A stretch of 64,000 nt of DNA from DIGJ01 sp041821315 (GCA_041821315.1 JBGUEO010000002.1:124001-188000), one strand, 5' to 3'; counted from the stretch's first letter, positions 33,876 to 43,890 are shown. The notes: generated by a model not told the origin, from the sequence alone. Numbers and translations are program-made.

Positions 33876-34808
33876 ATGAATCAATTATATTCCATTAATA
33901 GAAATTATAAAAATCGCTCCATTGTTGAGCAAATCGCACAAGTTATTTTTATAGTATGTGGTATGGCGGCTGTTTTAGCTGTCGCCTCCATTACTGTCTA
34001 CATGATTATATGTGGCACTCCTGCTATTTTTGAAGTTGGATTAAAGGAAATTTTATTTTCATCCGTCTGGAAGCCAACAGCGGCTGTTCCACAATATGGT
34101 ATTTTATATGTTATTCTTACATCAATTGTAGGTACTTTCCTTGCTATATTAATTGGAGTGCCTATTGGTGTTTTAACCGCAGTATTTTTAGCGGAAACAG
34201 CACCAAAATCATTAGCGGCAATTGTAAAGCCTGCGATTGAATTATTGGCAGGTATTCCTTCTGTAGTATATGGACTTCTTGGACTATTAATATTAAATCC
34301 AATTATGTATACGTTAGAGCTTGCTATATTTAAAGATTCCACTACACACCAGTTTACTGGGGGTGCAAATCTTATTTCAGCAGTACTAGTTTTAGCAATT
34401 ATGATACTTCCGACGGTTATTAACATCAGCGAATCAGCAATCAGAGCGGTGCCAGATTATTTAAAGAGTGGGTCGCTTGCATTAGGAGGATCACACATTC
34501 AGACAATTTTTAAAGTGATTTTACCTGCAGCTCGATCTGGAATTGTAACAGCAATTGTGCTTGGTGTAGGGCGTGCATTAGGCGAGGCAATGGCAATTAG
34601 TTTAGTGTCTGGAAGTTCGGTTAATATACCACTTCCGTTTAATTCTGTTCGTTTCTTAACAACTGCAATTGTAAGTGAAATGGGGTATGCTGCGGATACA
34701 CATCGAAGAGTATTATTTACCATAGGATTAGTGTTATTTGTCTTTATTATGACGATTAATTTGATTCTAACAAAATTATTGAAAAAGGGGGAAAACGAAG
34801 ATGAATAA
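33876..34808 (+). CDS. pstC: Phosphate ABC transporter permease PstC
   Basis: A 310-residue inner-membrane permease with six hydrophobic segments and the binding-protein-dependent permease loop (SGSLALGGSHIQTIFKVILP then GVGRALGEAMAI). IELLAGIPSVVYGLLGL is typical of PstC. It begins 24 bases after pstS and overlaps pstA by 8 bases. Confidence 0.95.
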   Translation: MNQLYSINRNYKNRSIVEQIAQVIFIVCGMAAVLAVASITVYMIICGTPAIFEVGLKEILFSSVWKPTAAVPQYGILYVILTSIVGTFLAILIGVPIGVLTAVFLAETAPKSLAAIVKPAIELLAGIPSVVYGLLGLLILNPIMYTLELAIFKDSTTHQFTGGANLISAVLVLAIMILPTVINISESAIRAVPDYLKSGSLALGGSHIQTIFKVILPAARSGIVTAIVLGVGRALGEAMAISLVSGSSVNIPLPFNSVRFLTTAIVSEMGYAADTHRRVLFTIGLVLFVFIMTINLILTKLLKKGENEDE

Positions 34809-35688
34809 TTCAACTGCAATTTATGGAAAACGAATACGAATCTCCGATATTTTCCTCAAAGGATTAATTTATGTTAGTGCCGTCTTTTCGGTTTTTCTCT
34901 TATTTGGAATTGTAGCCTATGTATTTGTTCGAGGAATAAGAGTTATCAATTGGACATTTTTAACCTCCGTTCAAAGTTCTTCCAAAGGAACGTTTGGTAT
35001 TCTTGGTAATATTATAAATACATTATATTTAATTGTTATTACCTTATTGTGTGCAACGCCAATTGGAATTGGAGCAGCTATTTACTTGAGTGAATATGCG
35101 AAAAAAGGAAAAATTGTCACCTTGATTGAGAGTACAACTGAAATTTTAGCTGGTCTTCCGTCTATTTTATTTGGACTTTTTGGTTTGGCTTTTTTTGGAA
35201 CAACATTGAAGTTGGGATATTCCATTTTGACCGGTGCATTTACTATGACGCTCATGATTCTTCCCTTGATTACTCGTAATACACAAGAGGCGTTAAAAAC
35301 GGTTCCAGCTACATATCGCAGTGGAGCTTTGGGAATGGGAGCAACAAAATGGTATATGATTCGAACGATTTTATTACCATCCGCAATGCCTGGGATAATT
35401 ACAGGAATCATATTAGCGGTGGGACGAATTGTAGGAGAGTCGGCAGCACTTTTATTTACGGCAGGAAGCGGTTATTTATTGCCAACATTTGGAACATATG
35501 GAAGTGGTCTATTTAAGAAGGTTTTAGAACCAGGGGGAACCTTAACGATTCAATTATATTTATGTATGTCAAAAGGACAATATGACAATGCATTTGGGAT
35601 TGCAATTGTGTTGATTATTATTGTATTATTAATAAACCTACTTACGAAATATCTGAGTAAGCGCTTAGATGTCAATCGAAGAAATTAG
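34801..35688 (+). CDS. pstA: Phosphate ABC transporter permease PstA
   Basis: A 295-residue permease with six hydrophobic segments. TEILAGLPSILFGLFGLAFF and SGALGMGATKWYMIRTILLP followed by AVGRIVGESAALLFTAG match PstA. Its start overlaps the pstC end by 8 bases, with GGGGGAAAACG as ribosome binding site inside pstC. PstA pairs with PstC to form the channel. Confidence 0.95.
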   Translation: MNNSTAIYGKRIRISDIFLKGLIYVSAVFSVFLLFGIVAYVFVRGIRVINWTFLTSVQSSSKGTFGILGNIINTLYLIVITLLCATPIGIGAAIYLSEYAKKGKIVTLIESTTEILAGLPSILFGLFGLAFFGTTLKLGYSILTGAFTMTLMILPLITRNTQEALKTVPATYRSGALGMGATKWYMIRTILLPSAMPGIITGIILAVGRIVGESAALLFTAGSGYLLPTFGTYGSGLFKKVLEPGGTLTIQLYLCMSKGQYDNAFGIAIVLIIIVLLINLLTKYLSKRLDVNRRN

Positions 35689-35711
35689 AGTGGCAGGAGG
35701 AAATTCTGGAA

Positions 35712-36470
35712 ATGGAAAAAACAAAAATTGAAACAAAAAAATTGAATTTATATTATGGGGATAACCATGCGCTCAAGGATATCGATATGGCAATTAGAAG
35801 TCACAGCATTACGGCCTTGATAGGACCTTCTGGCTGTGGAAAATCTACATTTTTAAAAACAATTAATCGTATGAATGATTTGATTCCAAGCGTACGAATT
35901 GAGGGGAATGTTTTTATTGACGAGGAAGATATTTTTGATATGAGAGTGGATACCACAAGACTTCGTAAGAAAGTAGGGATGGTATTTCAACAGCCAAATC
36001 CGTTTCCAATGAGTATATACGATAATGTAGCGTATGGACCTCGTATTCATGGAATAAAGGATAAAAAACGTTTGGATGAACTGGTAGAGATGAGTTTAAA
36101 GGGAGCGGCAATATTTGATGAAGTTAAAGATCGATTGAAAAAGTCAGCCCTGGGTCTTTCTGGGGGGCAGCAACAACGTCTTTGCATTGCAAGAGCACTG
36201 GCTGTTGAGCCAGAAATTCTATTGATGGATGAACCAACTTCCGCACTTGACCCGATTTCTACCCTTAAAATAGAAGATTTAATGGGAGATTTAAAAGAAA
36301 AATATACGGTTGTAGTAGTAACTCATAATATGCAGCAGGCAGCAAGAGTATCGGATGATACTGCATTTTTTTTGACAGGTGAAATGGTAGAATTTGATGC
36401 AACGGACATCATATTTTCAAAACCTAAGGATAAAAGAACAGAAGATTATATAACAGGTCGTTTTGGATGA
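35712..36470 (+). CDS. pstB: Phosphate ABC transporter ATPase PstB
   Basis: A 252-residue ABC ATPase. Walker A is GPSGCGKST, the signature motif is LSGGQQQRLCIARALA, Walker B is ILLMDEPTSALDP, and the switch His is in VVVTHNMQQAARVSD. INRMNDLIPSVRIEGNV is a PstB-specific stretch. AGGAGG lies before the ATG, 23 bases after pstA. Confidence 0.97.
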   Translation: MEKTKIETKKLNLYYGDNHALKDIDMAIRSHSITALIGPSGCGKSTFLKTINRMNDLIPSVRIEGNVFIDEEDIFDMRVDTTRLRKKVGMVFQQPNPFPMSIYDNVAYGPRIHGIKDKKRLDELVEMSLKGAAIFDEVKDRLKKSALGLSGGQQQRLCIARALAVEPEILLMDEPTSALDPISTLKIEDLMGDLKEKYTVVVVTHNMQQAARVSDDTAFFLTGEMVEFDATDIIFSKPKDKRTEDYITGRFG

Positions 36471-36483
36471 TGGAGGTGTGAAG

Positions 36484-37143
36484 ATGACAGCAAGAGTTAG
36501 TTTTGAACATCAGTTAAAAATTTTAAATGAAAATTTAATTGCGATGGGTCATTTAGTGGAAGACTCGATTGATCGAATTGTAATTGCTTTGGAAAATCAG
36601 GATACAGATCTTGCAAAAGAAATTATGATTGGAGACCAACAAGTCAATGATTATGAAAAGACAATTGAGTCACAATGTCTTTCACTTATTACGAGGCAGC
36701 AACCAGTTGCTAGAGATCTGCGTATTGTATCAGCAGCGTTAAAAGTTGTGACAGATATCGAACGAATTGGGGATCATGCAGCAGATATTGGAGAATTGAT
36801 TATCCGATTTGAACATGCTGATTTTTACCATATTTCGAAAAAAATACCGCCAATGTTAGTAGCGGCGAAGAAAATGGTACATGATTCGGTGGATGCTTTT
36901 ATTAATCGGGATGTAAAGGCAGCGAGCAATGTAATTGCTGCAGATGATGAAGTGGATGATTTGTTTAATGAAATAAAAAGTGAAATTGTTATTTTACTGC
37001 AAGAGGGCGAAATTTCCCCCGATTATTGTGTCGATATGCTTATGCTTGCAAAGTATTTGGAACGAATTGGAGATCATGCAGTAAACATTGGAGAATGGAC
37101 AATTTTTCAAAAAAGCGGTCCAGAGATCAATCGGTTCTCTTAA
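36484..37143 (+). CDS. phoU: Phosphate-signalling regulator PhoU
   Basis: A 219-residue all-helical protein with the two PhoU repeats, each with a metal-binding E(R)IGDHA motif: DIERIGDHAADIGELI and LERIGDHAVNIGEW. PhoU links Pst transporter state to the PhoR/PhoP system and limits phosphate uptake. The frame opens at 36463 inside pstB, but GGAGG at 36472-36476 points to the ATG at 36484. It ends the operon; the terminator at 37173 follows. Confidence 0.95.
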   Translation: MTARVSFEHQLKILNENLIAMGHLVEDSIDRIVIALENQDTDLAKEIMIGDQQVNDYEKTIESQCLSLITRQQPVARDLRIVSAALKVVTDIERIGDHAADIGELIIRFEHADFYHISKKIPPMLVAAKKMVHDSVDAFINRDVKAASNVIAADDEVDDLFNEIKSEIVILLQEGEISPDYCVDMLMLAKYLERIGDHAVNIGEWTIFQKSGPEINRFS

Positions 37144-37172
37144 GAAGAGATGGATTTATTCAAAGGTTACTT

Positions 37173-37226
37173 AAAAAAGGTAAGAGGTTGAATCGGAAGA
37201 TACCATTCAACTTCTTACCTTTTTTA
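37173..37226. terminator. Bidirectional terminator between phoU and MATE genes
   Basis: The 21-base arm at 37173-37193 pairs with 37205-37225 with a single G-U pair (core GGTAAGAGGTTGAAT against ATTCAACTTCTTACC), and A and T runs flank it. It serves pst-phoU and the converging MATE gene. Confidence 0.93.
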
Positions 37227-38558
37227 TTATATCCGATGTTGTTTCCAAACTCCTTTTTTATAGAAATAATAGGAAAGAAGAGCACCTACAATCCATCCAA
37301 GCGGCCATGAAAGCCATATACCAGTTGAGCCAAATGGAATGACCAAAATAAAAGCAAGAATAACACGGAGGATTAAATCAGAAAAAGTTGAAATCATAAA
37401 TTCTTTCATGGCACCACCACCTCGAATAACTGCATCGGCTGTAAGCTTTATTCCAACCACAACATAAAAGGGAGAAACAATTTTTAAAAAATTAGTACCA
37501 GTAAATAATGCATCGATTGCACCGCTTTCTAAGAAAATCTGAATAAAGAAAGCGCGGAAAACAAAGTAGCAGAAAGTAAAGACTAAGCTGATGATAAGCA
37601 CCATTTTGATTCCGGCACGAAATCCCTCTTTGACCCTATCATTTTTACCAGCACCTATGTTTTGTGCGGAAAAACTAGAAAGTCCGTTTCCAATTGTTGC
37701 AATGGAAGTTAAAGTAAATGTGTTTAATTTAATTGCGGCAGAGTAACCGGCAATGACGTCAGAACCAAAGCCATTGACTAAACTTTGGATAAATAAGTTA
37801 CCAACCGATACGAAGCTTTGTTGCAAAATGCTTGGGATTGCAATAAGACTGATTTTTTTGAGCATTTTACCAGAAAAAGCATGTGGTTTTCCACTGGATT
37901 TAATTTGAGTAATGCGTTTTAAAAGAACAAAAATTGCCAGTAAAGAAGAAACTCCTTGTGCAATAAAAGTTGCCCATGCAACACCAGATACCCCCATGTG
38001 AAAGGTGATAACAAAAAGCAAATCAAGAATAATATTTCCAATGGATGAGATAATCAAAAAAAACAAAGGTGTTTTTGAATCTCCCAATGCGGTAAAAATA
38101 CCATTACAAATATTGTATAGAAATAAGAAAAAAAGTCCGAACATGTATATCCGAAGATAAAGTGCGGAGTCTGAGAATATATTTGTTGGAGTTCCAAGTA
38201 ATCGAATGAATGGATTGCAGGTAAGAATTCCAAAAATCGTTAATAACACACTTAGAACTAAAGTTGCAATAAGAGATGTATTAATAGCGGTCTTCATTGT
38301 TGTAAACTTTTTTTGACCAAATAACTGCGAAATAATAACCGAACAACCGATGTTGGTGCCTGTTGCAATTGCAATGTAAATCATTGTAATGGGATAAGAG
38401 GCACCAACTGCAGCAAGAGCAGAAGTACTCGCAAAACGTCCTGCAACCACACTGTCTACAATACTATAGAGCTGCTGAAACACTACACTTAAAAAAAGCG
38501 GAATCGTAAATTTCCATAATATGTTGGAAGGATTACCGTTTGTCATGTCCTGAATCAT
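37227..38558 (-). CDS. MATE-family efflux transporter
   Basis: A 443-residue exporter of the MATE family with about 12 hydrophobic segments. NPSNILWKFTIPLFLSVVFQQLYSIVDSVVAGRF at the N-terminus and the repeat at about residue 230 (KKISLIAIPSILQQSFVSVG) show the two homologous halves; VIRGGGAMKEFM is typical of the DinF/NorM-like clostridial group. It would expel cationic compounds using a sodium or proton gradient; substrates are unknown. It is monocistronic. Confidence 0.92.
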   Translation of the reverse strand: MIQDMTNGNPSNILWKFTIPLFLSVVFQQLYSIVDSVVAGRFASTSALAAVGASYPITMIYIAIATGTNIGCSVIISQLFGQKKFTTMKTAINTSLIATLVLSVLLTIFGILTCNPFIRLLGTPTNIFSDSALYLRIYMFGLFFLFLYNICNGIFTALGDSKTPLFFLIISSIGNIILDLLFVITFHMGVSGVAWATFIAQGVSSLLAIFVLLKRITQIKSSGKPHAFSGKMLKKISLIAIPSILQQSFVSVGNLFIQSLVNGFGSDVIAGYSAAIKLNTFTLTSIATIGNGLSSFSAQNIGAGKNDRVKEGFRAGIKMVLIISLVFTFCYFVFRAFFIQIFLESGAIDALFTGTNFLKIVSPFYVVVGIKLTADAVIRGGGAMKEFMISTFSDLILRVILAFILVIPFGSTGIWLSWPLGWIVGALLSYYFYKKGVWKQHRI

Positions 38559-38733
38559 ATGTACACGTCCTTTCTAACCTAAGTATTATAGTACGAATGG
38601 CTTAAACATACAAGAAAGATTTAGGATTCTTTGATAAAATCTTGCACTTTATACTTTGGAAATGTTATTATAATCTAAGATTAAGAGTATATGCATATCA
38701 TGAAACTAGAAAGCGAGGATATGAAAAAACGAT

Positions 38734-39213
38734 ATGGGAAAAGAAATAAAAACAAATGCAATGCGTATATTAGATAAAAATAAAATGAAATATAAAATGT
38801 ATCAATATGAAAGTGATGGGTTTTTAGATGGGGTTACGGTCGCTAATAAATTGGGACAATCCCTCGATGTGACATTTAAAACACTGGTAGCACAAGGAAA
38901 GTCAAAAGAGTATTATGTATTTGTAATTCCAGTTGCCAAGGAATTAGAATTAAAAAAGGCTGCTAAGGCGGTTTCTGAGAAGTCGGTGGAATTAATACCA
39001 GTAAAGGAGATTACAAGTGTCAGCGGATATGTTCGAGGGGGTTGTAGCCCAATAGGAATGAAAAAACAGTATAAAACTATTATTCATAGGAGCGCATTGG
39101 AACGCGAATCAATCATATTTAGTGGGGGGAGAATTGGTACACAGATTGAAATGAATCCAAAAGAATTATTGGATTTGATTCATGCAGGCGAAGCGGATAT
39201 TATTATTGAGTGA
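38734..39213 (+). CDS. ybaK: Cys-tRNA(Pro)/Cys-tRNA(Cys) deacylase YbaK
   Basis: A 159-residue trans-editing deacylase of the YbaK/EbsC family, which hydrolyses mischarged Cys-tRNA(Pro). TLVAQGKSKEYYVFVIPV, the catalytic-site Lys region AAKAVSEKSVELI and GYVRGGCSPIGMKKQ are characteristic. Cytoplasmic. It is followed within 40 bases by a threonine aldolase gene, likely on the same transcript. The sequence before the start (GCGAGGATATGAAAAAACGAT) has only a weak ribosome binding site. Confidence 0.92.
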   Translation: MGKEIKTNAMRILDKNKMKYKMYQYESDGFLDGVTVANKLGQSLDVTFKTLVAQGKSKEYYVFVIPVAKELELKKAAKAVSEKSVELIPVKEITSVSGYVRGGCSPIGMKKQYKTIIHRSALERESIIFSGGRIGTQIEMNPKELLDLIHAGEADIIIE

Positions 39214-39250
39214 ACAAAGATGGTTGAATAAAGAGTTGGAGGAAGATAGA

Positions 39251-40264
39251 ATGTATAGTTTTCGTAATGATTATAGTGAAGGCGCACACATTAAGATATT
39301 AGAACGTTTGGTAAAAACCAATCGACAGCAAAATGATGGATATGGACTTGATATACATAGTAAAAGGGCGGAACAGATGATCAAAGAAAAGCTTAGGCGA
39401 GAGGATGTAGAAATCCACTTTATACCAGGCGGAACACAGACCAACCTTTTGGTGATTGCTTCTTTTTTACGACCGTTTGAATCCATCATTGCAGCAGATA
39501 CGGGGCATATCAATGTACATGAGACGGGAGCAATTGAGGGAACTGGACATAAAGTAGTCGTGGTACCACATAAGGATGGTAAGTTAACTCCCAAAGGTAT
39601 TTTACAGGTATTGCAGGCGCATGAAACCGAGCATATGGTTAAACCAGCTATGGTATACATTTCAAATACCACAGAGCTTGGAACCATCTATACAAAGGAA
39701 GAATTGTCTGAAATTTCAAGTGTTTGTAAACAATTTGGATTGCTTTTATATTTGGATGGAGCAAGAATTGCTTCGGCATTAACGAGTCAAAAAAATGATG
39801 TAGAACTTTCTGATTATGCAACGTTTACGGATGTGTTTTATATTGGTGGTACCAAAAATGGAGCACTTTTTGGAGAAGCACTTGTAATTTGCAACGATTC
39901 ATTAAAAGAAGATTTTCGGTTTATGATTAAAAATCGTGGCGCGATGCTTGCGAAGGGATTTGTTACAGGAATTCAATTCGAAGTTTTGTTTGAAGATGAT
40001 CTTTATTTTGAACTTGGGAGACATGCAAACGCAATGGCACGTTTGCTTGAAACTGCTTTAAAAGAAAAAAAATATGAATTCTATGCAACTCCAGAAAGTA
40101 ACCAATTGTTCCCAATTGTAACAAAGGATTATATCAAAAAAATAGAAGATGAATTTGAGTTTAATATCGAACGAAACTTATCAGAGGAGAGAATTGCAAT
40201 TCGATTTGTTACGTCTTGGGCAACGACAAGGGAAAGTGTGGATGCACTTATTGCAACATTCTAA
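39251..40264 (+). CDS. Low-specificity threonine aldolase / beta-eliminating lyase
   Basis: A 337-residue pyridoxal-phosphate enzyme of the threonine aldolase family, expected to split threonine or allo-threonine to glycine and acetaldehyde. FRNDYSEGAH at the start, GHINVHETGAIEGTGHK, LYLDGARIASAL and the cofactor lysine in FYIGGTKNGALFGEA fit. The frame opens at 39182, but TTGGAGGA before the ATG at 39251 sets the start. Tyrosine phenol-lyase-type activity is unlikely given the length. Confidence 0.9.
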   Translation: MYSFRNDYSEGAHIKILERLVKTNRQQNDGYGLDIHSKRAEQMIKEKLRREDVEIHFIPGGTQTNLLVIASFLRPFESIIAADTGHINVHETGAIEGTGHKVVVVPHKDGKLTPKGILQVLQAHETEHMVKPAMVYISNTTELGTIYTKEELSEISSVCKQFGLLLYLDGARIASALTSQKNDVELSDYATFTDVFYIGGTKNGALFGEALVICNDSLKEDFRFMIKNRGAMLAKGFVTGIQFEVLFEDDLYFELGRHANAMARLLETALKEKKYEFYATPESNQLFPIVTKDYIKKIEDEFEFNIERNLSEERIAIRFVTSWATTRESVDALIATF

Positions 40265-40335
40265 AAAAGAATGTTATAAAATGAAAAAAGGCTTTGCAAG
40301 GATGCAGTACAAAAGCAAAAGAGAAGGTGATTTTT

Positions 40336-42036
40336 ATGAAAAAGATTTTAAAGATATTTGCAATTACAAATGTGTTAATCTTGGCGCTTGTAGCAGTAGC
40401 AGGATTTTTTCTATATCAAAATTATAATAAAGGGAAAAAGGAAACAAAAAAAGTTGCTTTGGAAGAACTTGACATGCAAGTATATGGGGTTACAAAAGAA
40501 GATATAAGTGAAGATGTCATATATCCGTTGTATCTATCTGGAGCAGAAAAAAATGTAGAGACCTATGCATATGATTCAACAAATGACATATATAATGTGA
40601 AGACTTCGAAGCATGTAAAAGCTGATTTGGAAGAAAAAAAGAAGAAAACCAAGTATACGATAGACAATTGTTTGTGGGCTTATAATCCATTTGGAACACA
40701 TGATTTTTCTCTTTATTTATATTTAAAGGCAACCGATGTCACATCACTTCGTTATACGGTTCATGTAGAGGATGAGAATATTCCTGATTTTACCAGAACT
40801 GCAAATGTGGATGCTAGTCTTATTGGGACAAAGGAAATCGAGTGTCTTATTGCTGGATTAGTACCTGGGGTACAAAATTATATTATTTTAAAATTAGAAA
40901 ATGATAGTGGAAAAATCATCAAACGTATTGTGTATTCATTAACCCCACCAAAGACAAAAGGAGAGGTGCAAAATCAGTTAATACTTACAGATGGACCAAG
41001 TTTAACCGAACGATCCAATGGATTATATATGTTTTTTGGACATGATGCAGAAAATAAAAAAATGAGACCTGCGATTTATTTGTTTGATAATTCAGGAATA
41101 TTACGTGGGAGTATTCCAATTGTAAAGGGGGAAACCTGTCAGGTTTTGTTCTTGAATGGATGCATGTTGTACAATTATAGTGGCACAAATTTTGCGAGTG
41201 TTTCACCACTTGGACAAGTGGTGAAAATCTATCAATTAAGTGGATATCGATCTGTAAATGATTATGTTTATGATGGGTTTGGTAATATTGTTACAATAGC
41301 AACCAAAAAGGGGGCAAGTTCGATAGAAGATCAATTGGTTTCGATAAATCTAGAAACTGGAAAAACGGCACATCTTGTCGACATGAGAAGTCTTTTAAAG
41401 AAAGTAAAGAAAAAATCTACCGATTCATCGGATTGGATTGGATTAAATTCAGTTGTTTGGGCAGGGTCAGATTCTGTCCTTGTAAGTGCCAGAGAATTAT
41501 CTGGTATACTAAAGATTCGAAATATATCAAGTGTAAATCCAACAATTGAATATATAATCGGAGATGCTTCTCTTTGGAAAAAACAAGGAAAAACCAAAGG
41601 ACTTCTTACAAAATATGTAGATCCCAATAATACAACGACTTTGAATACAGACCCATTTTTAAGTCAATATGGTCAGAGCTCTCTTGCACTCTCTACCATT
41701 GATGAACAATATCCCTCCAATGAGACTCAGTATTATCTTACAATGTTTGACAATAATTATAAGAAGAAAAAAACGGATACATCCTATTATTACAAATATT
41801 ATGTGGATGAAACAGCTGGTACATATGATCTTGCCAAGACATTTAAGATACCATATTCTACCTATGAAAGTAGTGTTCAAGAATATGCAGGGAATATTAT
41901 TGTGAATTCTGGAACAGACTGTTCCGTAGGAGAGTATGATACGGAGGGCGGTTTGATTTCGCAACTTAAATATAATGTTGAAACATATACCTATCGAGTA
42001 ATGAAATTTGACTTTAAAAATTTTTGGTTTTCCTAG
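40336..42036 (+). CDS. Membrane-anchored arylsulfotransferase-like protein, probably catalytically inactive
   Basis: A 566-residue protein with one N-terminal membrane segment (about residues 5-28) and a large extracytoplasmic part. The C-terminal two thirds resemble bacterial arylsulfate sulfotransferases (ASST, six-bladed propeller): DWIGLNSVVWAGSDSVLVSAR at 366-386 matches the DWxHxNS...SxR block and YGQSS at 445-449 matches the GQHS block, but both histidines are replaced (Gly369, Ser448); Arg386 is kept. An N-terminal beta domain (about 60-230) is present as in ASST. It may bind rather than transfer sulfate, or have another role. AGAAGGTGA precedes the ATG at 40336; the frame is open from 40294. 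Confidence 0.65.
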   Translation: MKKILKIFAITNVLILALVAVAGFFLYQNYNKGKKETKKVALEELDMQVYGVTKEDISEDVIYPLYLSGAEKNVETYAYDSTNDIYNVKTSKHVKADLEEKKKKTKYTIDNCLWAYNPFGTHDFSLYLYLKATDVTSLRYTVHVEDENIPDFTRTANVDASLIGTKEIECLIAGLVPGVQNYIILKLENDSGKIIKRIVYSLTPPKTKGEVQNQLILTDGPSLTERSNGLYMFFGHDAENKKMRPAIYLFDNSGILRGSIPIVKGETCQVLFLNGCMLYNYSGTNFASVSPLGQVVKIYQLSGYRSVNDYVYDGFGNIVTIATKKGASSIEDQLVSINLETGKTAHLVDMRSLLKKVKKKSTDSSDWIGLNSVVWAGSDSVLVSARELSGILKIRNISSVNPTIEYIIGDASLWKKQGKTKGLLTKYVDPNNTTTLNTDPFLSQYGQSSLALSTIDEQYPSNETQYYLTMFDNNYKKKKTDTSYYYKYYVDETAGTYDLAKTFKIPYSTYESSVQEYAGNIIVNSGTDCSVGEYDTEGGLISQLKYNVETYTYRVMKFDFKNFWFS

Positions 42037-42112
42037 CTGTTAAAACTTGCTATTGTTATATTTATAACATATAATAACTTTATTATGATTATGAAAGGAA
42101 GGTTTTTAATTT

Positions 42113-42949
42113 ATGAACAATTTGGAACTTATGAAGACAGCGAATGAAATTCGTAAAGGCATTGTTACAGCTGTCCACAGTGCAAAATCAGGCCATCCGG
42201 GCGGTTCACTTTCAGCAGCAGATATTTTTACATATCTGTATTTTCAAGAAATGAACATTGATCCGAACGACCAAAAGAAAGAGGATAGAGATCGTTTTGT
42301 ATTATCCAAAGGACATGTTGCTCCAGGATTGTATTCAACGCTTGCTCATAGAGGTTACTTCCCTATTGAAGATTTAAAGACATTACGTCATGTAGGTTCT
42401 TACCTGCAAGGACATCCAGATATGAAACATATACCTGGAGTGGATATGTCAAGTGGTTCGTTAGGACAAGGGGTTTCAGCTGCAGTTGGTATGGCACTTT
42501 CTGCAAAAATGGATCAAAAAGATTATCGCGTGTATACACTTACTGGAGATGGTGAAATTCAAGAAGGACAAATCTGGGAAGCTGCTATGTTTGCAGGACA
42601 TCGTAAATTAGATAATTTAGTAGTTATTGTAGATAATAACGGATTGCAAATTGATGGTAATGTTTGTGATGTTTGTTCTCCATATCCAATAGATAAAAAG
42701 TTTGAAGCATTTAATTTTCATGTGATTAATGTGGATGCACATGATTTTGATTCTCTTCAAAAAGCATTTAAGGAAGCAAGGGAAATCAAGGGTAAGCCAA
42801 CTGCAATTATTGCAAAGAGCGTAAAAGGAAAAGGTGTTTCTTTTATGGAAAATCAGGCATCATGGCATGGAGCAGCTCCAAATGATGAACAATATGAAAT
42901 TGCAATGAAAGATTTAGAGAAAGTAGGTGAAGCATTATGTCAGAAGTAA
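42113..42949 (+). CDS. Transketolase, N-terminal subunit
   Basis: A 278-residue thiamine-diphosphate-binding half of a split transketolase. HSAKSGHPGGSLSAADI near the start, RFVLSKGHVAPGLYSTL, and the cofactor motif GDGEIQEGQIWEAAMFAGHRKLDNLVVIVDNN are all present. With the next gene it makes the full enzyme of the pentose phosphate pathway. GAAAGGAAGG precedes the ATG, and it overlaps the C-terminal subunit gene by 13 bases. Confidence 0.95.
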   Translation: MNNLELMKTANEIRKGIVTAVHSAKSGHPGGSLSAADIFTYLYFQEMNIDPNDQKKEDRDRFVLSKGHVAPGLYSTLAHRGYFPIEDLKTLRHVGSYLQGHPDMKHIPGVDMSSGSLGQGVSAAVGMALSAKMDQKDYRVYTLTGDGEIQEGQIWEAAMFAGHRKLDNLVVIVDNNGLQIDGNVCDVCSPYPIDKKFEAFNFHVINVDAHDFDSLQKAFKEAREIKGKPTAIIAKSVKGKGVSFMENQASWHGAAPNDEQYEIAMKDLEKVGEALCQK

Positions 42950-43881
42950 GTGTAAAGAAGATTGCAACAAGAGAAAGCTATGGCAATGCTTTGGCTGAAT
43001 TTGGAGCAAAGTATGAAGAATTAGTAGTATTAGACGCAGATTTAGCTGCCGCTACCAAAACAGGAATTTTTAAAAAGGCATTTCCAAAAAGACATATTGA
43101 TTGTGGAATTGCAGAGTGTAATATGATTGGAATTGCAGCGGGTCTTGCAACAACAGGAAAGATTCCATTTGCAAGTACATTTGCCATGTTTGCAGCAGGA
43201 CGTGCATTCGAGCAGGTTCGTAATTCAGTAGGATATCCAAAACTAAATGTTAAAATTGGTGCAACACATGCAGGAATATCTGTTGGTGAAGATGGTGCAA
43301 CCCATCAATGTAATGAAGATATTGCTTTAATGAGAACAATTCCAGGAATGGTGATTATCAATCCATCAGATGATGTGGAAGCAAGAGCAGCGGTAGAAGC
43401 AGCAATCAAATATTATGGGCCTGTATATCTTCGTTTTGGAAGACTAGCAACTCCAGTGATTAACGATAGACCGGAATATACGTTTGAAATTGGAAAAGGC
43501 GTTGTATTAAGAGAGGGAAAGGATATTACGATTGTGGCTACTGGATTATGTGTAGCTGAATCACTTGCAGCCGCAGATTTGTTAGCAGCGGATGGAATTG
43601 ATGCCAAAGTAATTAATATTCATACCATCAAGCCATTAGATGAAGATCTGATTGTTGCAGCAGCAAAAGAAACTAAAAAAGTATTTACGGTAGAAGAACA
43701 TTCAATCATTGGTGGTCTTGGAAGTGCTGTTTGTGATTGCCTGAGTGAAAAAGAACCTACAATGGTTCATAGAATAGGGATTAAAGATACGTATGGTGAA
43801 TCTGGTCCAGCGGTTGCATTAATCAAGAAATATGAATTGGATGCAGCAGGTATATATAAACAGATAAAAGAAAAAATGTAA
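42937..43881 (+). CDS. Transketolase, C-terminal subunit
   Basis: A 314-residue pyrimidine-binding and C-terminal half of split transketolase. The catalytic Glu for thiamine activation is in CGIAECNMIGIAAGLATTG; GATHAGISVGEDGATHQCNEDIALMR and the C-terminal VFTVEEHSIIGGLGSAV are typical. It overlaps the N-terminal subunit gene by 13 bases, as usual for this pair. A long hairpin follows. Confidence 0.95.
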   Translation: MSEVSVKKIATRESYGNALAEFGAKYEELVVLDADLAAATKTGIFKKAFPKRHIDCGIAECNMIGIAAGLATTGKIPFASTFAMFAAGRAFEQVRNSVGYPKLNVKIGATHAGISVGEDGATHQCNEDIALMRTIPGMVIINPSDDVEARAAVEAAIKYYGPVYLRFGRLATPVINDRPEYTFEIGKGVVLREGKDITIVATGLCVAESLAAADLLAADGIDAKVINIHTIKPLDEDLIVAAAKETKKVFTVEEHSIIGGLGSAVCDCLSEKEPTMVHRIGIKDTYGESGPAVALIKKYELDAAGIYKQIKEKM

Positions 43882-43890
43882 TATAATAGA

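Noticed and set aside
33998..34426. 142-codon antisense frame in pstC
   Set aside because: Same reasoning; pstC is strongly supported on the plus strand.
34499..34819. 106-codon antisense frame in pstC
   Set aside because: It mirrors the codon bias of pstC on the other strand and has no start signals; a shadow frame.
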